Source of the DNA: Bin5 sp965116395
GTDB lineage: Bacteria > Chloroflexota > Anaerolineae > Caldilineales > Caldilineaceae
Reading direction: 5' to 3'
Assembly (NCBI GenBank): GCA_965116395.1
Contig: OZ220684.1
Span: forward strand, 1,240,001-1,304,000
Length of the DNA: 64,000 nucleotides
A program made the translations under genes and the position numbers. Shown in pieces: positions 17,241-25,736 of the stretch. The notes below the pieces were generated by a model, which saw only the letters and a list, made by a program, of their open reading frames with translations, was not told where the DNA came from and did no database searches. How positions within the stretch are numbered: position 1 is the stretch's first letter; each line of letters begins with the position of its first letter.

Positions 17241-18845
17241 TCAATTGCTGAGGAAGCTCCAGATAATTTTATGCACAAGTTGCTCGACCGGCGCGCGGTC
17301 GTCGGTAAACACGGGGGTCCCCGCGGGTGGATCGGCCGCGCGCACGCGAGACAGATCGCGATCGCAAGATGATGGGCTGACGCAACCGGCAACCTCGAGC
17401 GCGAACTGACGGAATCCGTGCGGCAGCGAAACGGGCATGGCCGTGACATTGGTGGTATATGATTCCGGAGGGATCGGCTGGTTAGAGGCGAGGACGAGGG
17501 AGTTACCCAGGTCGTCGGGGGGCCCCGGCTCGTCCACGATCAGCACGGAAGGGAAGACTTCAGCCAGCGTGGCAGCGAGCGCATCGACGAGGGCAAAGTT
17601 GGTGGCTGAACGGCCTACATTGACCATGAGGACTCCATGATCGGTCATATGCTCCCGTGCCAGTTGGAAGAACTCGACGGTCGTGAGATGGAATGGTATA
17701 TAGGGCGGCCGGTAGGCGTCCACCAGGATAATGTCGAAGACCTCGTCCTCGGGTTGGTCAAGCAGCCAGCGCCGACCATCGGCTGCCACTGCTGTTAGAT
17801 TGGGTTGGGTCATGTCGAAGTAGCGGCGTCCCACTTCGATGATCTGCGGATCGAGCTCGACACCGACGATCTCTACCGGACCGTATATTTCGGTGTACAG
17901 ATTGGGCGCGGTGCCGGCGGCCAGCCCGATTACCAGCACGAGTTCGTGCGGGTCGAGCCGGCCCTGCGGTCGAAAGAGCGGCGCGAGCAGGAAATAGTCC
18001 CAGATGCCCTGGCTGAGGAGGCTGTCGGGATGGTAGACGCTGTGGAGGCCGACGCCTTCGTTCAGCTGGAGGTGGCGCTCACTCCCCCATGCCCGGACCA
18101 GAATGTAGTTGTAGAGAGATTCGTCTTCGTATAGAATTGGGTTGTCGTCCTGACTGTCCCAGTGGGCGCGCACGCTGCCGGGGTCGATCAGAGCCAGAAC
18201 CAGTGTTGCGCATAGCGCCAGGAACGCCAGTCCGTGGAGCCGCCTGCTTTGACCTTGCAGGAGCGCTGCCACCAGCGTGACGGTCAACAGCCAAAGGGCC
18301 AGCAGGTAGAAGCTCCAGCGGGTGCCGTAGGCGGGGATCAGCCAGAGAACCGGCAGAAAGGTGCCGATGATGCTGCCGCAGGTGCCGATGGCGTAGAGAC
18401 GACCGGCCACGCGACCTGTCTGTTGCAGGTCGGTAACCGCGAGCCGCACGGCCCACGGGCTGACCGCCCCCAACAGGATCACGGGCAGGCTAAAGAGCAG
18501 CAAGACGCCGAGCAGGGCGCCTGCAAGCAGACCTGGAAGATAGTCGTTCAGCCCCACCGCTGCCAAGCGCAGTATGGATGGACTGATAGCCGGCGTCAGG
18601 GCGACGCCCAGGCCGGCAACCGCCGCGAGCGTCAATAACGCGCCGAGGCTTGGGAAGCGGTCGGCCAGTTTGCCGCCCAGCCAGGCGCCCACTGCCAAGT
18701 AAGACAGGATCAAGCCGATCAGGGCGGCCCAAACGATCTGGCTGTTTCCGAACCAGGGTTCAAGAAGACGGGCTGCGCTCAGCTCAACGCCCAGAGTGAC
18801 TGCGCCCGCCGTGAAGACGAGCAAGCGTAAGACAAAGGATTTCAT
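17241..18845 (-). CDS. Membrane protein with spermidine-synthase-like methyltransferase fold
   Basis: 534 residues. The N-terminal about 230 residues contain about seven transmembrane helices; the first (LLVFTAGAVTLGVELSAARL) carries the G-x-E-L-x-x-x-R-L signature of fused polyamine-synthase-like membrane proteins. The C-terminal domain is a class I SAM-like fold: VLVIGLAAGTAPNLY, VEIVGVELDPQIIEVGRRYF, AVAADGRRWL and FDIILVDAYR, as in spermidine synthases. The usual active-site Asp in the last motif is present. Such fusions are common in Chloroflexota and Proteobacteria; real polyamine synthesis is unproven. Confidence 0.8.
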   Translation of the reverse strand: MKSFVLRLLVFTAGAVTLGVELSAARLLEPWFGNSQIVWAALIGLILSYLAVGAWLGGKLADRFPSLGALLTLAAVAGLGVALTPAISPSILRLAAVGLNDYLPGLLAGALLGVLLLFSLPVILLGAVSPWAVRLAVTDLQQTGRVAGRLYAIGTCGSIIGTFLPVLWLIPAYGTRWSFYLLALWLLTVTLVAALLQGQSRRLHGLAFLALCATLVLALIDPGSVRAHWDSQDDNPILYEDESLYNYILVRAWGSERHLQLNEGVGLHSVYHPDSLLSQGIWDYFLLAPLFRPQGRLDPHELVLVIGLAAGTAPNLYTEIYGPVEIVGVELDPQIIEVGRRYFDMTQPNLTAVAADGRRWLLDQPEDEVFDIILVDAYRPPYIPFHLTTVEFFQLAREHMTDHGVLMVNVGRSATNFALVDALAATLAEVFPSVLIVDEPGPPDDLGNSLVLASNQPIPPESYTTNVTAMPVSLPHGFRQFALEVAGCVSPSSCDRDLSRVRAADPPAGTPVFTDDRAPVEQLVHKIIWSFLSN

Positions 18846-19068
18846 ACAGGAGAGACACGGTCCCGGTAGCTGCGGTTACGCCCACAGAACTGCTGCAACA
18901 GTATAGCACAACAGACAAGCGCCAGGAGAGATACCAATGACGGTAGCAGGGCGACAGCCCCTGTATCTGTGCGATGTATGCGTGCCGTAGTGATTGCTAT
19001 TTGCCCGTTGCCAGGTATCCGGAATGGGGTCAGAGACGGGCAGAGCAGCTGGGTGAAAGGGGGAAGCG

Positions 19069-20127
19069 ATGCATGAAATTGGCCTGATCGCTCTTTTTGG
19101 GTCGGGGGAGACAGCACCGGGCGCCTACCGGATTCACGAGAGGGTGATGCGTGAACTGCCGACGCCGGTAAAGGTTGCAATACTGGAGACGCCGGCCGGT
19201 TTTGAACTGAATTCCCCCGCGGTGGCAGGAAAAGTCGGTGCCTATCTGGAGCGTCATCTGCGCAATTATTCGCCGCAGGTTTCGATTGTGCCGGCGCGCA
19301 AGCGCGGTACAGCGTTCGATCCCGATGACCCAGGACTGGCGGAGCCGATATTCGGAAGCAGCTATCTTTTTATGGGGCCGGGCAGCCCTTCTTATACGGT
19401 ACGTCAGCTGCGCGACAGTTACGCCTGGAATGCGTTGCGGGCCCGGAACCGGCTGGGCGGGGCAATCTGCTTTTCAAGCGCGACAACGGTGGCATCGGGC
19501 CGCTACACGCTACCGGTCTACGAGATTTACAAGGTCGGCCAGGATCTTCACTGGATCGAAGGACTGGCCTTTTTTTCCGACTTTGGATTGCGGCTGAGCG
19601 TGATTCCCCATTGGAACAACAACGATGGCGGCGACGAGTTGGATACGAGCCACTGTTACATGGGCCAGCCGCGGTTCGACGAGTTGCTGGCGATGCTGCC
19701 GCGAGGGGTTACGGTACTGGGTATCGACGAGAACACGGGCGTGGTGATCGAACCGATGACGGGAGAATGCGAGCTTGTGGGCCAAGGCGGTGCGTCGGTA
19801 CTGACATCGGAAGGCGAGCAGGTATTTGAAAGCGGTGCGCGATTCCCGGCGTCGGCGCTGGGGGATTGGCGCTTGCCGCCGACGCCGCAGGACGGCATCC
19901 CGGGGGAGATATGGCAGCGGGCCTGTGCGGCGCGAGACGCGGCTGAGCAGCCGGTAGACGAGCCGACACCGCAGCCGGTATTGGCGCTGGCTGAGCGGCG
20001 CCATGCCGCGCGCGCGCAGCGCGACTGGGCGCAGGCCGACGCGCTGCGGGATGAGATCGCGGCATTGGGTTGGCAGGTACACGACACGCCGGACGGGCCG
20101 CGTCTGGAAAAGGCGAGTGCGCAGTGA
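19069..20127 (+). CDS. S51 peptidase (cyanophycinase-like) with CysRS-like C-terminal tail
   Basis: 352 residues. The first about 265 have the peptidase E / cyanophycinase pattern: LIALFGSGETAPGA, YLFMGPGSPSYTVRQL, GGAICFSSATTVASG in the place of the nucleophile elbow, and GVTVLGIDENTGVVIEP. It likely cleaves small peptides or a beta-linked polymer. The last 45 residues, LAERRHAARAQRDWAQADAL followed by RDEIAALGWQVHDTPDGPRL, closely match the C-terminal tail of cysteinyl-tRNA synthetase, an unusual fusion. GGGGGAAG precedes the ATG. A PhyH gene follows 67 bases downstream on the same strand. Confidence 0.85.
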   Translation: MHEIGLIALFGSGETAPGAYRIHERVMRELPTPVKVAILETPAGFELNSPAVAGKVGAYLERHLRNYSPQVSIVPARKRGTAFDPDDPGLAEPIFGSSYLFMGPGSPSYTVRQLRDSYAWNALRARNRLGGAICFSSATTVASGRYTLPVYEIYKVGQDLHWIEGLAFFSDFGLRLSVIPHWNNNDGGDELDTSHCYMGQPRFDELLAMLPRGVTVLGIDENTGVVIEPMTGECELVGQGGASVLTSEGEQVFESGARFPASALGDWRLPPTPQDGIPGEIWQRACAARDAAEQPVDEPTPQPVLALAERRHAARAQRDWAQADALRDEIAALGWQVHDTPDGPRLEKASAQ

Positions 20128-20194
20128 CCGGTGGTCGGTGACCGGATACCGCCCGGTTTTACTACTCCACGATACACTGTAAGGAACAAAAACC

Positions 20195-21076
20195 ATGGTA
20201 TCGAATGTAATGACCAGCTTGCGAGACCAGATTCAAACTAAGTATGACTCCTACGAGCATCACACGATCGCATATCACATTCTGGTCAACAACGAGGGCC
20301 AGGAGAGTGAACGGAGTTTCGACGTTTGGGCCTCACGGGCCGAGATCGAGGCGTTTGCGAAAGAGGGCTACCTGGTACGGGAGGCGATGATCGAGGGTGA
20401 GCCTTTGGAACGGCTGCGCCGCGCGCTGGACGAAGTGGAAGAGGCAGAGTTTGCGGCAGCCGACGGGAGCCGTTTGAGCGGCAGGGACTGGATTCCACGC
20501 CATCTGTTTGATAAACATGCCGATTTCCACGATTTGATCAGCTTTGACCCTCTGCTCTCGGTTGCGCGCGCGGTACTGGGCCCTTTTGTGCGGATTCGCC
20601 AGTTGGCGGCACGCATCAGCTATCCGGGCCAGACGGTCCAGTTCACGCGCTGGCATCACCATCAGCCGGGCATGACGGAGCCGGTTCCGCCCTTTTTTGC
20701 GATGCCGCACAAGCTGGACTGTCTCATCTATCTGGACGAGTTGAACGATGCCAACGGGCTGCTAGCGGTGGTGCCGGGCACGCATCTGGGTGAAGGAGAG
20801 GAGTTGCCGTTAGAGGAGCAGGGCGACTTGGCAGGTCAGCGGGAGCTGCGTGCGCCGGCGGGCAGTTGCGTTATGCTGCACGGCAACCTTTGGCACCGCG
20901 CGATGCCGACGAGTGCGGAAGGCAAGAAGCGCCGCGTGCTGATTCTGAGCTACGGGCCGACGTGGATGCGGAAGTCGCCGTTTGGAGATAGTCCGGAGAA
21001 CGGGTTGATGGAAAAGGTGCTGGAGGAGGCCGATCCGGCGACGCGGGAGTTGCTGGGGATTGGCGGGTATCAGTAG
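20195..21076 (+). CDS. PhyH-family (phytanoyl-CoA dioxygenase-like) protein
   Basis: 293 residues, preceded by AAGGAAC. The double-stranded beta-helix region runs from RIRQLAARISYPGQ to LILSYGP. Expected Fe(II)/2-oxoglutarate residues: the distal His in MLHGNLWHRAMP and an Arg in KKRRVLILSY are present. The proximal H-x-D box is replaced by RWHHHQPGMTE, with no Asp in the usual place, so it may bind iron differently, halogenate or be inactive. Substrate unknown. It differs from the three PhyH proteins near 52-55 kb, which keep H-x-D. Confidence 0.8.
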   Translation: MVSNVMTSLRDQIQTKYDSYEHHTIAYHILVNNEGQESERSFDVWASRAEIEAFAKEGYLVREAMIEGEPLERLRRALDEVEEAEFAAADGSRLSGRDWIPRHLFDKHADFHDLISFDPLLSVARAVLGPFVRIRQLAARISYPGQTVQFTRWHHHQPGMTEPVPPFFAMPHKLDCLIYLDELNDANGLLAVVPGTHLGEGEELPLEEQGDLAGQRELRAPAGSCVMLHGNLWHRAMPTSAEGKKRRVLILSYGPTWMRKSPFGDSPENGLMEKVLEEADPATRELLGIGGYQ

Positions 21077-21147
21077 TTGACAAATCAACTGAAGGTTCAT
21101 CATTCAAGCCCCGGAATTAACACGAACAGTTCGGCCAATATAGATTC

Positions 21148-21429
21148 ATTATCCGGAGCTATCGGGACAGGTACACCAGGGGGATAGCCGAACGGCGGCG
21201 TGTCAGGAAATTCCCCGAGGACATCCAGATTCGGGCGTAAATGAAACTGATGATACTAAACAACGCCAAGAGTCTAGATGATTTGAGGATACCTCCAGGG
21301 AATCGGCTCGAGGCCCTTACAGGAGATCGAGGCGGCCAGCACAGCATTCGCATCAACGATCAGTGACGCATTTGTTTTGTCTGGAGTGGGGAAGACGCTT
21401 ATGACGTCGAGATAGTGGATTTCCACTGA
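21148..21429 (+). pseudogene. higB-type toxin pseudogene, two in-frame stops
   Basis: Ninety-three codons in one frame read as a RelE/HigB toxin: IRSYRDRYTRG, VRKFPEDIQIRA, stop, KLMILNNAKSLDDL, IPPGNRLEALTGDRGGQHSI, RINDQ, stop, RICFVWSGED, DVEIVDFH. The stops are TAA at 21238-21240 and TGA at 21364-21366; the second replaces the Trp usually found in the conserved NDQWRI segment. The expected start codon position reads ATT (21148). There are no frameshifts. So the toxin is inactivated by point mutations while its antitoxin partner remains open just downstream. Confidence 0.85.
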
Positions 21430-21527
21430 AACGATCAACTGTCGGTATAAGAGGAAGGCGAACAGCCAAACGCAGATTGCTCTTCACTCGCAAGGAGAGA
21501 TTATTACTGCAGCAGGATGAAATAGAA

Positions 21528-21824
21528 ATGAGCAGGTTCCCTCCTATCCACGCAGGAGAAATCCTCGATCAGGAGTTCCTCCAACCGCTAGACATCACAC
21601 CGTACAGGCTGGCCACGGCAATCGGTGTCGATGCGCGACAGATTCACGGTATTGTCCGGGCGCAGCGTTCCATTACGGCCGAGACGGCCCTCCTATTTTC
21701 GCGTTTTTTCGGAAACTCAGCAGAGTTTAGGATGGGGCTACAGAATCAGTATGACCTGGAGACCGCTGAGGACCGACTCTCCCAAAGGCTGGACTTGGTT
21801 GTGGCCTATTCGTCTGGCGAGTGA
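21528..21824 (+). CDS. higA: HigA-family antitoxin (orphan)
   Basis: 98 residues from ATG 21528. IHAGEILDQEFLQPLDITPY, then RLATAIGVDARQIHGIVRAQRSITAETALLFSRFF is the helix-turn-helix of the HigA/VapI antidote family, and FRMGLQNQYDLETAEDRL the usual C-terminus. AGGA at 21514-21517 precedes the chosen start; a longer open frame to 21477 has no support. In HigBA modules the antitoxin binds its own promoter and the toxin encoded just upstream; here that toxin is a pseudogene, so HigA probably survives as a regulator or is decaying. Confidence 0.88.
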   Translation: MSRFPPIHAGEILDQEFLQPLDITPYRLATAIGVDARQIHGIVRAQRSITAETALLFSRFFGNSAEFRMGLQNQYDLETAEDRLSQRLDLVVAYSSGE

Positions 21825-21904
21825 ACCAGGCTATTCATCCAAAGGAAATCGGAGGTCGGGGTCAACGCACCTTCCGCCTTGTGTCAGTTCGATCGGTCGA
21901 TGGG

Positions 21905-23119
21905 TTAGCGGGGTGGGTGCATAGGCATGACTACGTGCAGGAACTCTTCGTCGGCGAGGCCGAGGGGGCGGATGGTGCCGGGGCGGTTGGATTGCGTTGT
22001 TTCGAGCACAACCTGCTCTTCGTCGATCTGGCTGAGGACGGCGATCAGATAGCGGACGTCGAAGTCGATCTCCAGGTCGTCTCCATCCACCATCGCATCC
22101 AACTCATTCTTACTGTTGCCCATTTCTGCGCTGCTGGCGGTGAGATGGAGGTTGCCGACGCCGCTGTCGCCGTTGGGCAGGATCTTGAGGCGGACTATGT
22201 TGGCGTTGTCGCGGGCGAAAAGCTGCGCCACTCGCACGGCCTGGAGGAAGGAATCGGTGCCGACCACAGTGCGGGTATTGTGGCTCTTGGGGATGATTGC
22301 GCGATAGTCGGGGAAGCGGTCGGCGATCAGCTGGCTGACCAGATCGACCTGGTGAAAGGCGCCGCGGTTCTCGGCCCCCTTGCCCCAGACGCGAAAGAGA
22401 ATCTGATTACGAGCCTGGGTCACGGTTACCTGGACGGGCTTTTCGTCGTCGGCGTCGACGATGATGCGTCCCAACTCGCTCAGATGGCGGGCCGGCACGA
22501 CGACCGCCATATCGTCGGAGAAGGCCTCGTCGACTTCGATGCTGCGCACGCTGAGCCGGTAGCCGTCGGTTGCAGCCAGTGCGAGGCGCTCTTTGGCGAA
22601 GGTTACTTCGACACCGGTGAGGGTCGGCCGACTCTCATCGGTGGCGGCGGCGAAGACGACCTGATCGATCATCTTGCTGAGCCCGGCGGTTTCGAGGGCG
22701 ATAGTGCGTCCTTCGAGGGCTTCGGCCGTTTCTTCGGGCCCGTCGCCGTTATCGACAGTCGGGATTACGGGAAACTCCTGCGCGTCGATTCCTTTGATGT
22801 TGGCATCGAAATTTGCGCAGCGCAGGTGGAGTGATTGCGTTCGTACGGACAGTTCCATTTCGATCTTGTCGGGCGGCAGGCTGTTGACGAATTCGGACAG
22901 CAGGCGGGCCGGCACGGTGACGGCGCCCTCATCCTCGACTCGTGCTCCGATCCAGCAGTTTACGCCGATTTCCAGATTGGTGGCGGCCAGCCGCAGCTGA
23001 TCGTTCTTCGCCTCCAGCAGGATGTTGCCGAGAACCGGCAAGGTACTGCGGGACGATACCGCGCGACCGACGATCGACAAACCCTTCGACAGATTTTCCT
23101 GAAAGCAGCTTACGCGCAC
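21905..23119 (-). CDS. dnaN: DNA polymerase III beta sliding clamp
   Basis: 404 residues, slightly longer than the usual about 370. Three clamp repeats are visible: LSKGLSIVGRAVSSRSTLPV LGN at the start, DGYRLSVRSIEV in the middle, and the C-terminal LGLADEEFLHVVMPMHPPR with the conserved MPM. It encircles DNA and tethers polymerase III. The start is GTG 23119, with GGGAGG five bases away. No dnaA or recF lies next to it, so it is not in an oriC-type cluster. Two pieces of this gene (codons about 26-69 and 231-252) recur at 29.5 kb. Confidence 0.95.
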   Translation of the reverse strand: MRVSCFQENLSKGLSIVGRAVSSRSTLPVLGNILLEAKNDQLRLAATNLEIGVNCWIGARVEDEGAVTVPARLLSEFVNSLPPDKIEMELSVRTQSLHLRCANFDANIKGIDAQEFPVIPTVDNGDGPEETAEALEGRTIALETAGLSKMIDQVVFAAATDESRPTLTGVEVTFAKERLALAATDGYRLSVRSIEVDEAFSDDMAVVVPARHLSELGRIIVDADDEKPVQVTVTQARNQILFRVWGKGAENRGAFHQVDLVSQLIADRFPDYRAIIPKSHNTRTVVGTDSFLQAVRVAQLFARDNANIVRLKILPNGDSGVGNLHLTASSAEMGNSKNELDAMVDGDDLEIDFDVRYLIAVLSQIDEEQVVLETTQSNRPGTIRPLGLADEEFLHVVMPMHPPR

Positions 23120-23256
23120 TTTTGCCTCCCGTACATCGGCTCAGGCTTTTGCGAGTAATGGGAAAATGCGGCAGCAAAAGCCTTCGAAATTGGTCTGAGC
23201 ACCCAACGATATTTTCTGCTTCTGAAGCCATATGGCGGGGTGGTAGCTCACTTGAC

Positions 23257-23285
23257 AATATAGCACAGCAGATATACGAAGCCAA
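23257..23285 (-). promoter_or_regulatory. dnaN promoter
   Basis: On the minus strand, TTGGCT (23285-23280), 17 bases, TATATT (23262-23257). The predicted leader to GTG 23119 is about 130 bases. Confidence 0.6.
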
Positions 23286-23418
23286 ACCACAGCCGCAAAA
23301 AACTGCATGACGAGAACGCGGTGAACCTTCGATCTGGTTTGAAGGGTATTGCGCTCCGCCGGGACCGGTTTCAGCTGCAGCGGGCCTGAGGCCTGCATCG
23401 CAGGAGGGTCAGCGCGGT

Positions 23419-23448
23419 TTGGCGACTAGCAGTCAGATTCTCTATAAT
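23419..23448 (+). promoter_or_regulatory. Promoter of the ECF sigma / anti-sigma operon
   Basis: TTGGCG (23419-23424), an 18-base spacer, and a perfect TATAAT (23443-23448). It looks sigma70-type rather than ECF-type, so autoregulation by the encoded sigma factor is not visible here. The rest of the 23120-23604 gap shows no gene. Confidence 0.6.
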
Positions 23449-23604
23449 TGAGACGAGCGCAACCGGAGGAACGAGGAGCGAGGAATTCTCTGTGACTGAG
23501 CCGCCGCCAAGGGTTTGAAGCTTGGAGCCGGCAGCCGGCCAAACTCCCTCTTCTTGATTCTCTTCTCTTTCCGCAACGATTGCAGCGGCGGCGTGTTATT
23601 ACTA

Positions 23605-24273
23605 ATGAATGGGAACACTCTGAGCGGACCTGAAAAAAGCGCCAATGGGAGCCGACCGGGCGGCCCATCTGCCTCGCAGCCAGAGGACGAGAGGGCGATC
23701 GAATCGGCGTTGGTGGCGAAGGCGCAGAAAGATTCGAATGCGTTTGGCGAGCTGTATGAGCGCTATATCGATCGCATTTATTCCTATGTCTACAGCCGCG
23801 TGCAGAATGCTCAGGACGCGGAAGACCTGACCGCACGCATTTTTTACCGGGCGTTGGATCGCCTGGACAGGTACGAGGACAGGGGATTGCCGTTTGGGGC
23901 ATGGCTGTTCCGGATCGCCCACAATCTTGTTGCCAACTGGCACCGGGATCAGAGCCGCCGCAGTTTCGTCCCGGTCGATGGGCTGGTATTTCCGGCAGAG
24001 CGGCGGGACGAGCCGGAGGCGACGGCAGAGCGGCGAGAAGGTGAGGAGGCGTTGTGGGCGGCGATCGAAAGGCTGCCGGAGGAACGGCGCATGTTACTCT
24101 TTCACAAGTTCGGAGATCAGTTGACAAACATTGAGATTGGCGAATTGATGCAGAAGAGCGAGGGTGCAATCAAATCGCTCTACTTTCGCACATTAACGGC
24201 GCTACGTAAGGATCTAAGCGAACAGTCCGGCAGCAAAGGGACGCGGGCCGCTGCCGAACGGAAGGCAAAATAA
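23605..24273 (+). CDS. ECF-type RNA polymerase sigma factor
   Basis: 222 residues from ATG 23605; the open frame to TTG 23515 adds residues without family similarity. Region 2: FGELYERYIDRIYSYVYSRV, DAEDLTARIFYRALDRLDRY and PFGAWLFRIAHNLVANWHRD. Region 4: LPEERRMLLFHKFGDQLTNI, then EIGELMQKSEGAIKSLYFRT as helix-turn-helix. It should direct transcription of a stress or envelope regulon, probably held by the product of the next gene, which starts six bases after its stop. Confidence 0.9.
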   Translation: MNGNTLSGPEKSANGSRPGGPSASQPEDERAIESALVAKAQKDSNAFGELYERYIDRIYSYVYSRVQNAQDAEDLTARIFYRALDRLDRYEDRGLPFGAWLFRIAHNLVANWHRDQSRRSFVPVDGLVFPAERRDEPEATAERREGEEALWAAIERLPEERRMLLFHKFGDQLTNIEIGELMQKSEGAIKSLYFRTLTALRKDLSEQSGSKGTRAAAERKAK

Positions 24274-24279
24274 ATCGAT

Positions 24280-24747
24280 ATGGACACGGTCAAGAATCAG
24301 TTTCTGGGTTGGTGGCAGCAGTTCGGGATGGTGGTTGTGAGCTGCACCGGCTTTTTCAGATACACGACGAATGCGGTTGCAAGAGTCTTTGGCATCGCCA
24401 AACTACAGGCGCCCGATACCGGTACGGAAACTGAGGATGCGGCCGACGAGTTGACGCGGGAAGAGGAGGAGCAGCTCAAGCTAATGGTAACTTCCCTGGG
24501 CAGACTCTTCCCCTTTGTACGGCCATCACCGGCATTCCGGGCGCGGTTGAAGGAGGCTCTGCTGGCCGAGCACCGGCAACGGATGGCATACCGGGCGGCA
24601 GTTCCGGCCCCGCAGGAGGGCGGGATCTCCTGGCGGTGGTCTCTCGCCGCGACAGTGCCTCTTTTGATTGGGGTGCTGGCAACGATTCTGTGGCGGCGCA
24701 GTCATCGCTCCAATGAGCATCTTGTATCCACGGTCGTGGGGCGGTAG
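24280..24747 (+). CDS. Putative membrane anti-sigma factor
   Basis: 155 residues, six bases downstream of the ECF sigma gene and so translationally coupled. An N-terminal 40-residue segment is partly hydrophobic, an acidic stretch (TREEEEQLKLMVTSLGRLFP) follows, then FVRPSPAFRARLKEALLAEH, a pattern seen in Chloroflexota anti-sigma-like proteins next to sigma genes, and one clear transmembrane helix (WSLAATVPLLIGVLATILW). No zinc-binding HxxxCxxC motif is seen. The role is inferred from position and topology. Its last about 180 bases are duplicated at 29.65 kb. Confidence 0.6.
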   Translation: MDTVKNQFLGWWQQFGMVVVSCTGFFRYTTNAVARVFGIAKLQAPDTGTETEDAADELTREEEEQLKLMVTSLGRLFPFVRPSPAFRARLKEALLAEHRQRMAYRAAVPAPQEGGISWRWSLAATVPLLIGVLATILWRRSHRSNEHLVSTVVGR

Positions 24748-25212
24748 CTCCAGACACCACCACAGGCTGCGGTGCGGCAATCAATGCAGCCGCGCCGAAT
24801 GGCCGCAGCACTTCGTTTCCATCTGACCTCTCGGTGGCCCCCTGGAAGACAGTTGTATCACAAACTTACGCGCCAGTTCCGTAGACAGAAGGTACGTATA
24901 AGGTACACCTGGGCCGGTCTGTGCTCCGATTTCGGGCACAATACAGTTTGGCAATTTAGCAGGGCAATTTGACGTTTGCTATTGACAGACATGGTTCTGG
25001 GGAGTATATTAGATTCAGGAACAACGGTTTGTTTGCGGCCCAGCAAGGCCCAGGCATTGGACAGGCAGGTGCAGGATGAGGCCAACCAATCCTGGGACAT
25101 TGCGCCCGTTATCACCGGAGATTGACGGGTAATTCACTGCAAACATTCACGAAAATCGAATCATGGGCAATCAAAGACGATTTGCCGCTCAGGCGTCTGA
25201 CCCTCCCCACAC
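24571..25212 (+). repeat. Near-identical direct repeat, copy 1 (LRR-locus leader)
   Basis: Runs from inside the anti-sigma gene to about 25212 and matches 29652-30294 with only scattered single-base differences, offset about 5081 bases. It contains the promoter at 24982-25010 and about 200 bases of possible leader. Beyond 25212 the copies diverge visibly (indels, many substitutions) up to the LRR start codon. Confidence 0.9.
24982..25010 (+). promoter_or_regulatory. Promoter upstream of the first LRR gene
   Basis: Consensus TTGACA (24982-24987), exactly 17 bases, TATATT (25005-25010). It lies about 730 bases before ATG 25737, so it would give a very long leader or drive a separate RNA. The 24748-25736 gap holds no gene I can support; a 44-codon frame begins inside the promoter spacer and is not credible as its product. 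Confidence 0.65.
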
Positions 25213-25736
25213 AGCAAGTAATTGCGGGAGGAAGGTTAACGGCTCTACACCGTCACCTTTCCCCCCGAAGAGGGCAGGCGCGAATTTTTCTCCTCACTTT
25301 TCCCACTCAGTCGCACGTTCTGCAGCTTTACCTGAGGCACCATCGCGTAGCCGCCTATTCCTCTTAGAAATCTCATATTCTGACGATCCGTATGCTTTAC
25401 CCGGTGGCGCACGGCGGTTCGTTCCTGTCTTGGAAGGCAGGTGCGGCTCTCGTGCGCGCCGCTTCTTCAGGCACAGTCGCCAGGACTGCCGCCTTTCCAC
25501 CGCCAACTCCGACCAGAGCAAGAATGCCGGTCCGCATGCTGCGCCGCCGGCATCGGCTCGCGCTGCTGATCCTATTTTCGGCTCTTGTAGGGCCCGGGGC
25601 AACCAGTTGGCAGAAAAAGCGTTAGTAGAAACCCCTTTTGTGGTCCGTATCGCGTCCGCGACATGTATGCGACCGCGCGGTCGGATCATTCCAATAACCA
25701 TTTTGTCAACCGTCCACACAGAGGAGGAAGAGACAA

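Noticed and set aside
21364..21366. TGA in the higB frame as a second Sec codon
   Set aside because: The position is Trp in HigB toxins, an upstream TAA also breaks the frame, and there is no redox motif.
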